37,908 nucleotides of DNA from assembly GCA_002691145.1 (NCBI GenBank), contig NZHE01000019.1, forward strand, positions 1-37,908, given 5' to 3'. Below are positions 1 to 9,147 of this stretch, in pieces. Below the pieces are notes generated by a model. The model saw only the letters and a program-made list of their open reading frames with translations, did not search any database and was not told where the DNA came from. The number at the start of each line of letters is the position of its first letter. The stretch's first letter is position 1. The position numbers were made by a program, and so were the translations under genes. The DNA comes from Rickettsiales bacterium (GTDB taxonomy: Bacteria > Pseudomonadota > Alphaproteobacteria > Methylaequorales > Methylaequoraceae).

Positions 1-204
1 ACAAACAATATAGTTGGTAGCACAATAACTGCTACAAGTTTTAGAGGGGATATAAATGGATCTGTCTTTGGAGACGATTCAAGTTTATTAGTTGATGCAG
101 TAAATGGCACAATACCAGGTTACATTAAATTATCAACATTAAAATCAACAGTGGCGGCAAGTACGGATTTCGCTGACTTCAAGACAAGGATAGCGGCACT
201 ATAA
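1..204 (+). CDS. C-terminal end of a virion structural (fibre-like) protein, 5' partial
   Basis: An open frame enters from the left edge and ends at TAA 202-204, giving the last 67 residues of a protein. The tail has phrases such as GDINGSVFGDDSSLLVDAVNG and a terminal FADFKTRIAAL, low-complexity Gly/Asp/Ser-rich sequence typical of fibre or baseplate-associated proteins of marine T4-like phages. The next gene starts 11 bases later and is also fibre-like, so both probably belong to one structural cluster. The start and most of the protein lie outside the window, so no specific role can be assigned. Confidence 0.7.
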   Translation, partial: TNNIVGSTITATSFRGDINGSVFGDDSSLLVDAVNGTIPGYIKLSTLKSTVAASTDFADFKTRIAAL

Positions 205-214
205 GGATAAAGAT

Positions 215-1792
215 ATGGCAAACAGAATACCACTAATAGTAGATACAGGAGACGGCAATAAGATTAAAGAGTTGCCAATAGGTGATAATTTAAACTTAAC
301 TGGTTCTGGTATTGTAGGTGCTGGTAGTATTTCAGCAACAAGTTTAACTATTAATAATGTACCATATAATCCATTCAGTGGTGCTTATGCAGACCTTACA
401 GGTAAACCTACTATCCCTGCAACTACAGATGATATTACAGAGGGTACAAAGAAATTTTACACAGATGAAAGGGTTGATGATAGAATATCAAATCTTTTCC
501 AAGCAGGTTCAGGCATTACACTTCAATACAATGACGCAAGTAACTTGATGACAATATCCGCAACAGGCGGAGGAAGTGGTGGTTCAAGCACACTTGCAGG
601 TTTGACAGATACAACTATCGTTGCACCAATATCAAATCAATATCTAAAATGGAACGGATCAGCATTTGTAAACTCAGGAATAGCATACACAGATATTTCA
701 GGCACTCCTAATTTAGACAATGTTGCTACATCAGGAAGTTACTTAGATTTATCAAACAAACCAAGTATTCCAAATGACATTGGTGATTTAACAGACGTTG
801 ACACAACTTCTACTGCTCCAACTTCAGGACAAGTTTTAAAATGGAGTGGTACGCAATGGGCACCTGCAGATGATATTACATCAGGTGGCGGTGGACTAAA
901 TGCAGACACACTTGATGGTTTTGATAGCACATACTATCTTAACTTTAACAATTTAAATAACAAACCAACTTACGGTCAAAATGATTTAAATGATACAACA
1001 ATAGGTGGTAATTTAGCGAACGGCCATTTATTACAGTACAATGGTACTGCTTGGGTTAACGTAGACTTCCAACCTAATTTTAGTATTATACAAAATACAC
1101 CAACGACACTTGCTGGTTATGGAATCACAGATTCACCAACTAACTTAACAGACTTAGGTGGTATTGCATCTCCAAGTGGTGCAGATAAACTATTAGCATC
1201 AACAGGAACACCAAACACTTATGCCTGGCAAACAACATTAAATGGTATTTCAATTACTGCGGCAGGAACAATACAATTTGCAAATGGTACTTCAATAAAT
1301 GAATTCAGTACTGACACTACATTAAGTGGAAACAGTGACGATGCAGTACCAACAGAAAAAGCAACAAAAAGTTATGTTGACACATCAATCGCAGGAATAA
1401 GTGTAGATGGTTTAGGATCAAGAAGCACAATTACTACAACAACAAATAGTATTGCAACAGGTGTTACAGAAAATAAAAATTTAACAGGATTCAAAGCATA
1501 TGGTTTGATGAGTATCACAGTTAATAATGCGGCATGGGTAAGAGTATATACCAACAGTGCTAAACGTACTGCTGACGCATCAAGAAGTGAAGGAACAGAT
1601 CCAGCGGCTGACAGCGGAGTAATTGCAGAAGTAATTACAACTGCTTCTGGTACAGTAGACTTTACTCCTGCTATCATTGGTTACAACAATGACGCAACTG
1701 TAGGCACTGACTTTTATGTTGCAATCACAAACAAAAGTGCCGGTACGGCTACAATAGAAGCATCATTTAAAATATTGAAACTGGAGAGTTAA
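215..1792 (+). CDS. Putative tail fibre protein
   Basis: A 525-residue protein with the repetitive, Gly/Ser/Thr/Asn-rich make-up of phage fibres. Several copies of the fibre phrases L-x-x-KP-x-I (YADLTGKPTIPATTDDI, LSNKPSIPNDIGDLTDV, LNNKPTYGQNDLND) and of G-x-x-L-x-W/Y-N/S-G-x-x-W (LKWNGSAFV, LKWSGTQWAPADD, LQYNGTAWVNVD) recur through residues 50-300. There are no catalytic motifs or membrane segments. The last 120 residues look like a different beta-rich domain, possibly receptor-binding. The start follows AAGGATAAAGAT, which may be a degenerate late promoter or a weak ribosome site. Its stop abuts the ATG of the protease gene, so the two are probably co-transcribed late. The exact fibre position in the virion is inference. 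Confidence 0.75.
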   Translation: MANRIPLIVDTGDGNKIKELPIGDNLNLTGSGIVGAGSISATSLTINNVPYNPFSGAYADLTGKPTIPATTDDITEGTKKFYTDERVDDRISNLFQAGSGITLQYNDASNLMTISATGGGSGGSSTLAGLTDTTIVAPISNQYLKWNGSAFVNSGIAYTDISGTPNLDNVATSGSYLDLSNKPSIPNDIGDLTDVDTTSTAPTSGQVLKWSGTQWAPADDITSGGGGLNADTLDGFDSTYYLNFNNLNNKPTYGQNDLNDTTIGGNLANGHLLQYNGTAWVNVDFQPNFSIIQNTPTTLAGYGITDSPTNLTDLGGIASPSGADKLLASTGTPNTYAWQTTLNGISITAAGTIQFANGTSINEFSTDTTLSGNSDDAVPTEKATKSYVDTSIAGISVDGLGSRSTITTTTNSIATGVTENKNLTGFKAYGLMSITVNNAAWVRVYTNSAKRTADASRSEGTDPAADSGVIAEVITTASGTVDFTPAIIGYNNDATVGTDFYVAITNKSAGTATIEASFKILKLES

Positions 1793-4480
1793 ATGGACTT
1801 TTCCAAATATGTAAAACTTCAGGTTTACATGGTTACATTAAAAGACCATACTGACTTAGATGCGTTTTACAATGACATGGAAACACCAGGCGGAGATCTG
1901 CACATACCTGATAGACAGGTAGGTGTCAACAATCGTAGAGATATAAGTCGTACAACAGAATATCATTTAACAGAACAAGAAGCAGAACTTTTAAAGAACG
2001 ATGATAGAGTTGCTTTCGTAGAACTTAATCCTAAAGACAGAGGAGTAAATGTTTTAGAAAGTCATATCTCACAAACTGCAAACTTTCATAAATCACAAGG
2101 TGAATCATACACAAACAATACTTGGAAGAATTGGGGACTATGGAGAGTTTGGGACGGTAATCCAGCCAGTAATGCATACCGTGGTAATAACACACAAACA
2201 ATTAAATTAGGACTTACAGGAAAAAATGTTGATGCAGTAATCTGTGATGGTAATGGTGGTGCAGTAATGGACGATCACCCTGAATTCCAAAAAAATGCAG
2301 ATGGCTCAGGTGGAACAAGATTTTACGATTATAATTGGTATCAATGGAATCCGCAGGTAACAGGCGGAAGTGCAAGTACATACAACTATGCATCTAATAC
2401 AAGTAATCATGCTCATCACGTTGCAGGAACAGTTTTAGGTAATACACAAGGTTGGGCCAGAGATGCAAATTTATATCACTTGTATTATTTTTCCGGTGGA
2501 GTAAATTACAATTTTCCATACGTAATGGATTACATTAGATTATTCCACAACAACAAGGGCATTAATTCAGAAACAAAAGTAAAAAATCCTACTGTGGTTA
2601 ATAACAGTTGGGGTATGAGTATATTCCCAAGTGAATGGAGTTTTAATGATATTACAGAAGTTACGTATAGAGGAGTAGTACATCAAAGACCTGTAACTAG
2701 CATATCCGAAAATGGACAATATGGTGTATATGGTACTGGTGCAGAACTTTCAAACTTTACTGACGTACTTGTAAACAAAGCGAATAGAATTACAACGTCA
2801 GGATCTGAAACTCCTGCAAATGGAGACTTTGGATCAACACCAACTGGTTGGACAAGATCAGGTGCAGTAATGAACATAGCCATTAGTGCTAACCCTCCAT
2901 CACAAGATACAGTACAGGTACAAGGACCAGCAGTTATTGATGTACAATATGATTTAGCAAGTTCTAGTGTTAGTGGAATTCAAAGTATGTCATTAGAAAT
3001 AGATATAAGAGATGCAGGCAATAGTCCAATACAAACTAGTATTACAGGAACTGATGCATCTACAAATGATGGAGAAACTATTCAAGTCAATTTAGCACAG
3101 TCAAACATAAGTCTACCTAACAACGAAGTGTATAATGTAATTTTTAACAGTACAACTTCATTAGGTAGTACACCTACAGTATCAGGTGAAAAGAAAGTTA
3201 CAATAGTAGGTTACACAGCCGCTACTGCTCAGGCTTCTACAACAGACCTAGGAACTGTTGCTATTGCTAGTACAGATGGATTGACAGCATCAGTTACACC
3301 AACAACAGGAACAAATAATAACGGTTATTGGTCAATAAGTATTCCGTTCAATATTAGTTACATATCACAAAATTATAATACAGTACACCTAGGTACAAAT
3401 AGTTACTTAACATTTGGCGGCGGTTCAACAAACAGTACAAATATTTCTAGTACCAATCCAGGCTTTCCTAAAATTATGGTAGGTGGTGCAGATAGAAGTG
3501 CTCAAAGAGTTTGGTACGGAGTTACAGGTACAGGTGCTGATAGAATATTTAGATTAGTATATGAAGGGACAAGTACAACAACAGGTTCCGTTGGATCACC
3601 AACAGTCAGATATGAATATAAATTTTATGAAGCAAATCCATCTAGAATAGATTTAATAGTTGAACAAAATTCAAATGTTACTACAACAACCGGAAACTTT
3701 AGTTCATCTCAATTAAACGCCTGGGGATTTATTTCAGGACAACGTATTCCTGTTAGAGTAAATGCTTTAGACAGTGACTTAGAAGATTTAGAACAAGCAG
3801 GTGTAATATTCTGTGGAGCGGCGGGTAATGGTTATTGGAAGCACGATTTACCTGGAGGACCTGATTGGGATAATAAATTTAAAATGAATGACAGATATCC
3901 TGGACAAGAATATTATTACCATAGAGGAAGTTCACCGACTGCAAATGATAATGTTGCAGGAGGTGGTACACATAACATCACGAATATTTGTGTAGGTGCT
4001 ACACAAAATGAAATAGGTTCATTCCAAGAAAGTAGAGTTGACTTCAGTGATCACGGACCTGGAGTTGATATATGGGCACCTGGACATAATATTGTCAGTG
4101 CGTATTATTCAAACACAGGAGTAGGAGACACAAGAAACAATTCTAGATACTTAGGAAGAATAAGTGGTACATCTATGGCAAGTCCCCAAGTATGTGGAGT
4201 ACTTTGTTGTCTTGCAGAAAGATATCCTACATTAAATCAAGATCAAATGAAAGTATTATTACAAGGTATATCTAAAAGTGATCAAATCGAAGATGGCACG
4301 ACTGGTAGTGGTAATGATGATTATACAGATGTAAATGCATTGAATGGTGCACCTAATTTGTATCTATTTTATCCTAAATTAAGACCAGATGATGGTGTAG
4401 CATTTCCTTACATAACGCATAGGGAAAGACCTACAAGCGGAGCAGTGTATCCAAGATCTAATAGAACATATAGAGGATAA
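1793..4480 (+). CDS. Subtilisin-family (S8) serine protease, virion-associated
   Basis: An 895-residue protein with all subtilase active-site blocks: Asp152 in VICDGNGG, His206 in NHAHHVAGT, the oxyanion Asn679 in CGAAGNG, and Ser794 in SGTSMASPQ. Residues 1-110 look like an inhibitor-I9-like propeptide (YMVTLKDHTDLDAF, then AFVELNP). About 470 residues of beta-rich, Thr/Ser/Asn-rich sequence separate His206 from Asn679, far more than in ordinary subtilisins, so a second domain is inserted in the catalytic fold. No signal peptide is seen. It lies inside the fibre gene cluster and starts directly at the preceding stop, with GGAGAG as ribosome site. It may process virion proteins or degrade host surface proteins during adsorption; which is unknown. 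Confidence 0.88.
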   Translation: MDFSKYVKLQVYMVTLKDHTDLDAFYNDMETPGGDLHIPDRQVGVNNRRDISRTTEYHLTEQEAELLKNDDRVAFVELNPKDRGVNVLESHISQTANFHKSQGESYTNNTWKNWGLWRVWDGNPASNAYRGNNTQTIKLGLTGKNVDAVICDGNGGAVMDDHPEFQKNADGSGGTRFYDYNWYQWNPQVTGGSASTYNYASNTSNHAHHVAGTVLGNTQGWARDANLYHLYYFSGGVNYNFPYVMDYIRLFHNNKGINSETKVKNPTVVNNSWGMSIFPSEWSFNDITEVTYRGVVHQRPVTSISENGQYGVYGTGAELSNFTDVLVNKANRITTSGSETPANGDFGSTPTGWTRSGAVMNIAISANPPSQDTVQVQGPAVIDVQYDLASSSVSGIQSMSLEIDIRDAGNSPIQTSITGTDASTNDGETIQVNLAQSNISLPNNEVYNVIFNSTTSLGSTPTVSGEKKVTIVGYTAATAQASTTDLGTVAIASTDGLTASVTPTTGTNNNGYWSISIPFNISYISQNYNTVHLGTNSYLTFGGGSTNSTNISSTNPGFPKIMVGGADRSAQRVWYGVTGTGADRIFRLVYEGTSTTTGSVGSPTVRYEYKFYEANPSRIDLIVEQNSNVTTTTGNFSSSQLNAWGFISGQRIPVRVNALDSDLEDLEQAGVIFCGAAGNGYWKHDLPGGPDWDNKFKMNDRYPGQEYYYHRGSSPTANDNVAGGGTHNITNICVGATQNEIGSFQESRVDFSDHGPGVDIWAPGHNIVSAYYSNTGVGDTRNNSRYLGRISGTSMASPQVCGVLCCLAERYPTLNQDQMKVLLQGISKSDQIEDGTTGSGNDDYTDVNALNGAPNLYLFYPKLRPDDGVAFPYITHRERPTSGAVYPRSNRTYRG

Positions 4481-4483
4481 ATA
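4476..4483 (+). promoter_or_regulatory. T4-type late promoter (GATAAATA)
   Basis: The octamer GATAAATA matches the T4 late core (TATAAATA) in seven of eight positions and overlaps the stop of the protease gene. Five bases (TTAGT) separate it from the ATG at 4489, so transcription would begin at or next to the start codon. Confidence 0.65.
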
Positions 4484-4488
4484 TTAGT

Positions 4489-5175
4489 ATGGCAATACAA
4501 ACAATTAACATCGGAACAGTAGCAAACGACGGAACAGGTGATGATCTAAGAGAAGCATTTGTTAAAGTCAATGCCAACTTCGCAGAACTGGCGGCTAGAA
4601 ATCCAGAACAAACTACAGGTGCTAACTTGGGAGCAAGTGGTGAAGGTGTTTTTGCACAATTAAATGGTGCTGAAATGCAGTTTAAGAAGTTAATTGGTGG
4701 CGGTAATGTTACATTAACTAGTGATGGTAATGCTATTACCGTTAATAGTGTAGGAGGATTACAAACTCTTACAGTTGAAACAGACAATGGCTCACAAACA
4801 GTCACAGACGGTGATACACTTAAATTTATAGGTGGCACAAACCTCAATACAAAAATAGCAGGTGGCGGAGTTACTCTTGATAGTGTTACAGAATTATCAA
4901 GCGATTTAACACCACAACTTGGTGCTAATTTAGATGGACAAAATAACAATATTATTAATGTTAATAATATCAATGCAAAAGTATGGTATAAGGACATTAG
5001 AGATATTGCTGGTTTCAACTTTGGTACAATTACAAAATCATATAACGATATGTTTGCTTGGTTACTAGATAATCAGGATATTGAGTTTGGATTGATTGAT
5101 CAACCAGGCTTACAAGATGATAGTACCGTATCCATAAGACTCGTAGATTTAGGTACTATTAGCAATCCTCTATAA
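4489..5175 (+). CDS. Phage structural protein, baseplate or fibre-associated
   Basis: A 228-residue protein that opens with the phrase MAIQTINIGTVANDGTGDDL followed by REAFVKVNANFAEL. This N-terminus is a common one in marine T4-like phages, where the protein is usually annotated as a virion or baseplate/fibre protein. The rest is Gly/Asn/Thr-rich with phrases such as GGGNVTLTSDGNAI and LGANLDGQNNNIINVNNI, which suggest a beta-structured trimeric shaft. No enzymatic motif or membrane segment. A late promoter directly precedes the start, and it sits among structural genes, so late expression and incorporation in the virion are likely. The precise location is not known. Confidence 0.7.
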   Translation: MAIQTINIGTVANDGTGDDLREAFVKVNANFAELAARNPEQTTGANLGASGEGVFAQLNGAEMQFKKLIGGGNVTLTSDGNAITVNSVGGLQTLTVETDNGSQTVTDGDTLKFIGGTNLNTKIAGGGVTLDSVTELSSDLTPQLGANLDGQNNNIINVNNINAKVWYKDIRDIAGFNFGTITKSYNDMFAWLLDNQDIEFGLIDQPGLQDDSTVSIRLVDLGTISNPL

Positions 5176-5177
5176 CC

Positions 5178-5185
5178 GATAAATA
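5178..5185 (+). promoter_or_regulatory. T4-type late promoter (GATAAATA)
   Basis: GATAAATA lies 19 bases before the ATG at 5205, leaving room for a ribosome site (TTAGGAAAA). This is one of the late promoters that yields a normal short leader rather than a leaderless mRNA. Confidence 0.65.
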
Positions 5186-5204
5186 TACATAGTTAGGAAA
5201 AACT

Positions 5205-7748
5205 ATGGCTAATATCTGGACAGTAAAAACAAATCATGAATTAGGAGTATATGCTGAACGTGTTTCTACGACAATAGCATTGCCCCTAAATACTACCAAT
5301 TTTACCATATCAAGTGTTACACTTATTTCAGGCAGTTTACCTGCAGGATTAAGAATAGATGGCACTAACCTTATAGGTACTCCTTTTGAAGTTGAAAGAA
5401 CAACACAAAGTAGATTTGTTCTTAGAGCAAAGACTTCAACAGGCACAATAGCAGATTGTACATTATCAGCAATAGTAGAAGGTCCAGATAGTCCAACGTG
5501 GGTAACACCTACAGGAATGTTAGCACCTGCAAATCCTTTACAATATTTTATATTAGATAATACACCAGTTGATTTCCAACTAGATGCCATAGATGCAGAC
5601 TTACCAGCAGGCGATACATTAGAATACTTTATAGCAGATGGTGGCGGAACATTACCTCCAGGAATACAACTTACAACTGATGGTAGACTTGTTGGTGTTG
5701 TTGAGCCTATACTTGCACTAGATAAATTTGCAAACAGTGGTAGATATGATACTAATGTTTACGGGACATTTCCATTTGATTTTGGAATAAGAAGTGCAAG
5801 TGGTTTTGATAGTTTCTTTTACGATACAAGAATATATGACGACAACATTCCTACAAAGAGTCCAAGAAAATTAAACAGATATTATGAATTCACTGTAAGT
5901 GTAAGTGATGGAGATACAATAGCAACTAGAGACTTTAAAATTTATCTTGTTGGAGATGATTATCTAAGAGCAGACAATACAATTATGCAAGTAGCAAATG
6001 GATTGTTTACTGCTGACAACACTTATATAAGAACTCCAATTTGGTTGACACCTGGTAACTTAGGATACAAAAGAGCAAATAACTTCTTAACAGTTTACTT
6101 GGATACTTTAGATCCTTCAAATGTTGCAGGAGTAATTTCTTATTCTTTAAGAAGTTTGAATGATGATAATTCAACAAGTACATTGCCGCCAGGACTAACT
6201 TTAGATACAAGCACAGGTGAAATAGCAGGTAGAGTACCGTACCAACCTGCGGTTACAAAAACATACAAATTTACAATTAGAGCAAATAGATTAGATGCAC
6301 AGAGTACAATTGAATCCTATAAAGATAAAACATTTACACTTAACTTATTAGGAGAAATTGAATCTACAATTACATGGACAACGGCCGCTGACTTAGGCAG
6401 TATTAATGCAAACTTAATAAGCACATTCTTTGTAAATGCAACAACTAATGTTCCTAATGGTAAACTTGTTTACACATTGGCATCTGGAAAATTACCTCCA
6501 GGATTAAATTTAAGTTTATCAGGAGAGATAATTGGAAAAGTAAGGCAGTTCGGAGATGGTACATTAAAAGGACTTACAACTTTTGACAAGAGTGCCACAG
6601 AAACTACATTTGATAATAACGGAACTACAATAGATAAGGTTTATAAATTTACTGTAAATGCACAGGATAGATTTAAATTTAGTCAAACAACACGTGAATT
6701 TAAAATAACTATTTTAGACCCTGATGATAATTTATATAGTAACTTATATGTGAAACCATTCATTAAAGAAACAACAAGAAGTATATTCAATACATTTGTA
6801 AGCGACCCAAATATATTTGTTCCGGAGTATGTTTACAGAAGTGGTGATCCAGAATTTGGCGTACAAAAAGATTTAAAAATGTTAGCATACGCAGGTATTA
6901 TTACAAAAGATGTTAAGAACTATGTGGCCGCGGCCGCAAAACATCACAAGAGAAGAACTTATACTTTAGGTCAAGTTAAAACTGCAAAAGCAGTAAGACC
7001 TGGGACGAACACAACAATTTATGAAGTAGTATATGTTGAAGTAATAGATCCTGCAATGCCTACAAAAGGGAACATACTTCCGACTATCAATGTAGGCAAA
7101 GCAAGGAAACTTACAGTTGATAGTGTAGGTTTCGAAGCCAAAGATGATAACAGTAATTTAGGTAGTGGTGAAAGTATTATTACTTTTACCGGACAAGGAC
7201 AAACTGCTATACAGGTTACTAGTAACGGAACTAATTTAGAAGTAGTAACTAGGAGTGGAGTAGTTGTTATTCCTACTGCTGGTACTGTAAAAGTTACATT
7301 ATCAAATGGTACAACTGTATCATCAGATCAACAGTTTATTACTAACTTGGCAGACCCTTATAGATTTAGACCAAAGAATTCAAACACTGTAAAAGTAAGT
7401 GACGGAAATGTAAAAATTAGTGAAACTAATAATCCAAGAAAACACGTTGTGAACACGCAAACAATGAGGAATCAAATTGCTACTTTAGGACTTACTGAAA
7501 GAGACTTTTTACCATTATGGATGAGATCTGCTCAAGAGGCTAGTGTACAGGAATTAGGTTACGTAACTGCATTACCATTATGTTACACAAAACCAGGATA
7601 TTCCGATGATATATTACTTAGAATCCAAAATAGTAATTTCAACTTTAAACAAATTAATTTTGATATAGATAGATACATTATAGACAGTACAACAGGTAAT
7701 AGTAATGAGCAATATATACTGTTTCCTAATTATGAATATAATGTCTAG
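5205..7748 (+). CDS. Large virion protein with Ig-like (putative Ig, He_PIG-type) repeats
   Basis: An 847-residue protein with at least four copies of the cadherin/Ig-like signature LP-x-G-L/I-x-(6-10)-G-x-I/L-x-G: LPAGLRIDGTNLIGTP, LPPGIQLTTDGRLVGV, LPPGLTLDTSTGEIAG and LPPGLNLSLSGEIIGK, spread over residues 45-440. Repeats of this type occur on phage tail and capsid surfaces and are thought to help weak binding to cell-surface carbohydrates. The C-terminal 350 residues are less repetitive, with a KHHKRRTYTLGQVK stretch and a final region rich in Asn/Tyr. Its own late promoter precedes it. A whisker, fibre or baseplate-extension protein is likely; the assignment rests on the repeats and position only. 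Confidence 0.72.
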   Translation: MANIWTVKTNHELGVYAERVSTTIALPLNTTNFTISSVTLISGSLPAGLRIDGTNLIGTPFEVERTTQSRFVLRAKTSTGTIADCTLSAIVEGPDSPTWVTPTGMLAPANPLQYFILDNTPVDFQLDAIDADLPAGDTLEYFIADGGGTLPPGIQLTTDGRLVGVVEPILALDKFANSGRYDTNVYGTFPFDFGIRSASGFDSFFYDTRIYDDNIPTKSPRKLNRYYEFTVSVSDGDTIATRDFKIYLVGDDYLRADNTIMQVANGLFTADNTYIRTPIWLTPGNLGYKRANNFLTVYLDTLDPSNVAGVISYSLRSLNDDNSTSTLPPGLTLDTSTGEIAGRVPYQPAVTKTYKFTIRANRLDAQSTIESYKDKTFTLNLLGEIESTITWTTAADLGSINANLISTFFVNATTNVPNGKLVYTLASGKLPPGLNLSLSGEIIGKVRQFGDGTLKGLTTFDKSATETTFDNNGTTIDKVYKFTVNAQDRFKFSQTTREFKITILDPDDNLYSNLYVKPFIKETTRSIFNTFVSDPNIFVPEYVYRSGDPEFGVQKDLKMLAYAGIITKDVKNYVAAAAKHHKRRTYTLGQVKTAKAVRPGTNTTIYEVVYVEVIDPAMPTKGNILPTINVGKARKLTVDSVGFEAKDDNSNLGSGESIITFTGQGQTAIQVTSNGTNLEVVTRSGVVVIPTAGTVKVTLSNGTTVSSDQQFITNLADPYRFRPKNSNTVKVSDGNVKISETNNPRKHVVNTQTMRNQIATLGLTERDFLPLWMRSAQEASVQELGYVTALPLCYTKPGYSDDILLRIQNSNFNFKQINFDIDRYIIDSTTGNSNEQYILFPNYEYNV

Positions 7749-7753
7749 ACGTG

Positions 7754-7761
7754 GATAAATA
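7754..7761 (+). promoter_or_regulatory. T4-type late promoter (GATAAATA)
   Basis: GATAAATA lies 17 bases before the ATG at 7779, with a GAGAGGATAAATT stretch between that can act as a ribosome site. A second, partial GATAAAT copy lies within that stretch. Confidence 0.65.
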
Positions 7762-7778
7762 CATTGAGAGGATAAATT

Positions 7779-8366
7779 ATGGCAAGTGCAATAGATGATG
7801 CTAGTATTAATGCTTTATACCCAGTAGCAGGACAGGATAACGACTCACAGGGTTTTAGAGATAATTTTAGCACAATTAAAACTAATTTTACGACAGCAAA
7901 GTCCGAAATTTCAACACTTCAGACTAATACTGCTAAAAAGAATGAAGCAAACAATTTCTTAGGAAATGACGTTAGCGGAGCAAACTTTGTTAACAATACT
8001 AAAAAATTACATCCTGCTTCAGGCGAAGTACAAAACTCTCAAAATATTAACTTCACAAACGGACACTACCAAGAATTTACAATTGGTGGTAACGTAACTT
8101 TAACACTTACTGAATGGCCTGCAGACAACAAGGTTGCAGAGATAAGAGTAGTATTGAAAAATGACGGAACGCAACGTGAAGTAACTTGGGCAACAGACGT
8201 AGGTAATGTTGTTAAGTATGATAATGACTTTCCACATAAATCAGCCGCATCGGCAGATAAAGGTATAGTGAATATCATCAATGATCAAAACGTACAAGTT
8301 TTTGATTTCTTTACTATGGACGGTGGGAGTGTTGTTTACGCAAAATACATAGGCTACTTTGCATAA
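7779..8366 (+). CDS. Phage structural protein, fibre/baseplate type
   Basis: A 195-residue protein starting MASAIDDASINALYPVAGQD and continuing with NDSQGFRDNFSTIKTNF, an N-terminal module (D-N-D-S-x-G-F-R-D-N-F-x-x-I-K) that recurs in structural proteins of marine T4-like phages. A short coiled-coil-like stretch follows (AKSEISTLQTNTAKK), then a beta-rich C-terminal domain with VTLTLTEWPADNKVAEIRVV. No enzymatic motif. It has its own late promoter and ends with TAATG, overlapping the next gene by one base. A tail-fibre or decoration role is inferred from context. Confidence 0.65.
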   Translation: MASAIDDASINALYPVAGQDNDSQGFRDNFSTIKTNFTTAKSEISTLQTNTAKKNEANNFLGNDVSGANFVNNTKKLHPASGEVQNSQNINFTNGHYQEFTIGGNVTLTLTEWPADNKVAEIRVVLKNDGTQREVTWATDVGNVVKYDNDFPHKSAASADKGIVNIINDQNVQVFDFFTMDGGSVVYAKYIGYFA

Positions 8367-8590
8367 TGTTACATCCATTAGACGACGATCTATCCATCTA
8401 CAATAATCAACAATTAGAATCAAAGATTGCTGACTTAACCAAAAAGTTTGTAAGACAGAGAAATCCTCAAGTAAAAGACCAAATGATTCTTTTAATCAAT
8501 AGTTACAAAATGGAACTAAGAGAACGTATTCAAAAAGAACAACGCCAAAAAACCAATTTAGATCTTGACAAATTAATTAATATCGAGTAA
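8366..8590 (+). CDS. Small conserved phage protein of unknown function, helical
   Basis: A 74-residue charged protein predicted to be almost entirely helical: DDDLSIYNNQQLESKIADL and FVRQRNPQVKDQMILLINSY form amphipathic segments, followed by a Lys/Arg/Gln-rich stretch. It overlaps the preceding structural gene by one base (TAATG), so translational coupling is likely. There is no signal peptide, Cys motif or membrane segment. The function is not recognised. A small assembly or adaptor protein is possible, but nothing in the sequence decides this. Confidence 0.6.
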   Translation: MLHPLDDDLSIYNNQQLESKIADLTKKFVRQRNPQVKDQMILLINSYKMELRERIQKEQRQKTNLDLDKLINIE

Positions 8591-8594
8591 AATA
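8588..8594 (+). promoter_or_regulatory. Possible late promoter variant (TAAAATA)
   Basis: TAAAATA lies five bases (GTATT) before the ATG at 8600, the spacing seen at clearer late promoters at 4489, 12745, 21090 and 31125. It has one extra A relative to the consensus, so the call is weak. Confidence 0.3.
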
Positions 8595-8599
8595 GTATT

Positions 8600-9121
8600 A
8601 TGAAGTTAGATAATCTAGGTTTGCCACGGTTCGCTGATCGCGATATTGTAGATTTGATTTACAAAGGCAACGCAGACAAATTAGGAAGAATATTCGCAGA
8701 GTCAAGTGTTGACGTGAAACTGTTCAATTCCATTATGGAAGATCTACGCAAAGGTGTTCAAATTAAACAATATGAACACATGGAAATTAAGCCAGAGGAT
8801 CTTGATGCAGTATTACAAGGCGAATGGTTTATGCCAGAAAAATATAAAGTTTTAAATATCGAAGAATATCTAAGCACAATAGTATCAATTAAATCTCCGG
8901 AATGGAAAATAGTTGAAGAAGAATTAGCAGAATTTAAGAAACGTAATATGTACCCTTTATTACAGTTTTTGGTATATCTTGTAGATTTTATGAGAGAAAA
9001 CAAAATAGTATGGGGTGTAGGAAGAGGCTCTAGTGTGGCTAGTTATGTATTGTATGCAATTGGTGTACATAAGATTAATCCAATTCAATACGGACTAGAC
9101 TGGCGTGAGTTCCTTAGATAA
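8600..9121 (+). CDS. Pol III alpha-like fragment protein
   Basis: A 173-residue protein whose last 37 residues carry the bacterial replicative polymerase (DnaE/PolC) signature: WGVGRGSSVASYVLYAIGV then INPIQYGLDWREFL, compared with the family's G-x-GRGSAAGSLVAY-x-LGIT-x-(I/V)-(D/N)P-(L/I)-x-Y-x-L-x-(F/W)-x-R-F-L. In DnaE this block lies in the palm, ahead of the catalytic aspartates, but here the protein ends right after it, so it cannot be a polymerase. The first 130 residues are helical and unlike DnaE as far as can be judged. No ribosome site is evident, and a TAAAATA promoter-like element lies five bases upstream. A template-clamping, DNA-binding or host-polymerase-mimic role is possible; none is shown. 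Confidence 0.6.
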   Translation: MKLDNLGLPRFADRDIVDLIYKGNADKLGRIFAESSVDVKLFNSIMEDLRKGVQIKQYEHMEIKPEDLDAVLQGEWFMPEKYKVLNIEEYLSTIVSIKSPEWKIVEEELAEFKKRNMYPLLQFLVYLVDFMRENKIVWGVGRGSSVASYVLYAIGVHKINPIQYGLDWREFLR

Positions 9122-9124
9122 ATA
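9117..9124 (+). promoter_or_regulatory. T4-type late promoter (GATAAATA)
   Basis: GATAAATA overlaps the end of the preceding gene and lies 23 bases before the ATG at 9148. The leader contains a good ribosome site, AGGAG at 9137-9141. The following bases TACGTACAT resemble those after the octamers at 14412 and 15370. Confidence 0.65.
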
Positions 9125-9147
9125 TACGTACATAATAGGAGAAACAA

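Noticed and set aside
4458-5018. A 186-residue minus-strand frame opposite the 4489 gene
   Set aside because: It is a hydrophobic, low-complexity shadow of the clear + strand structural gene, with no promoter or ribosome site.
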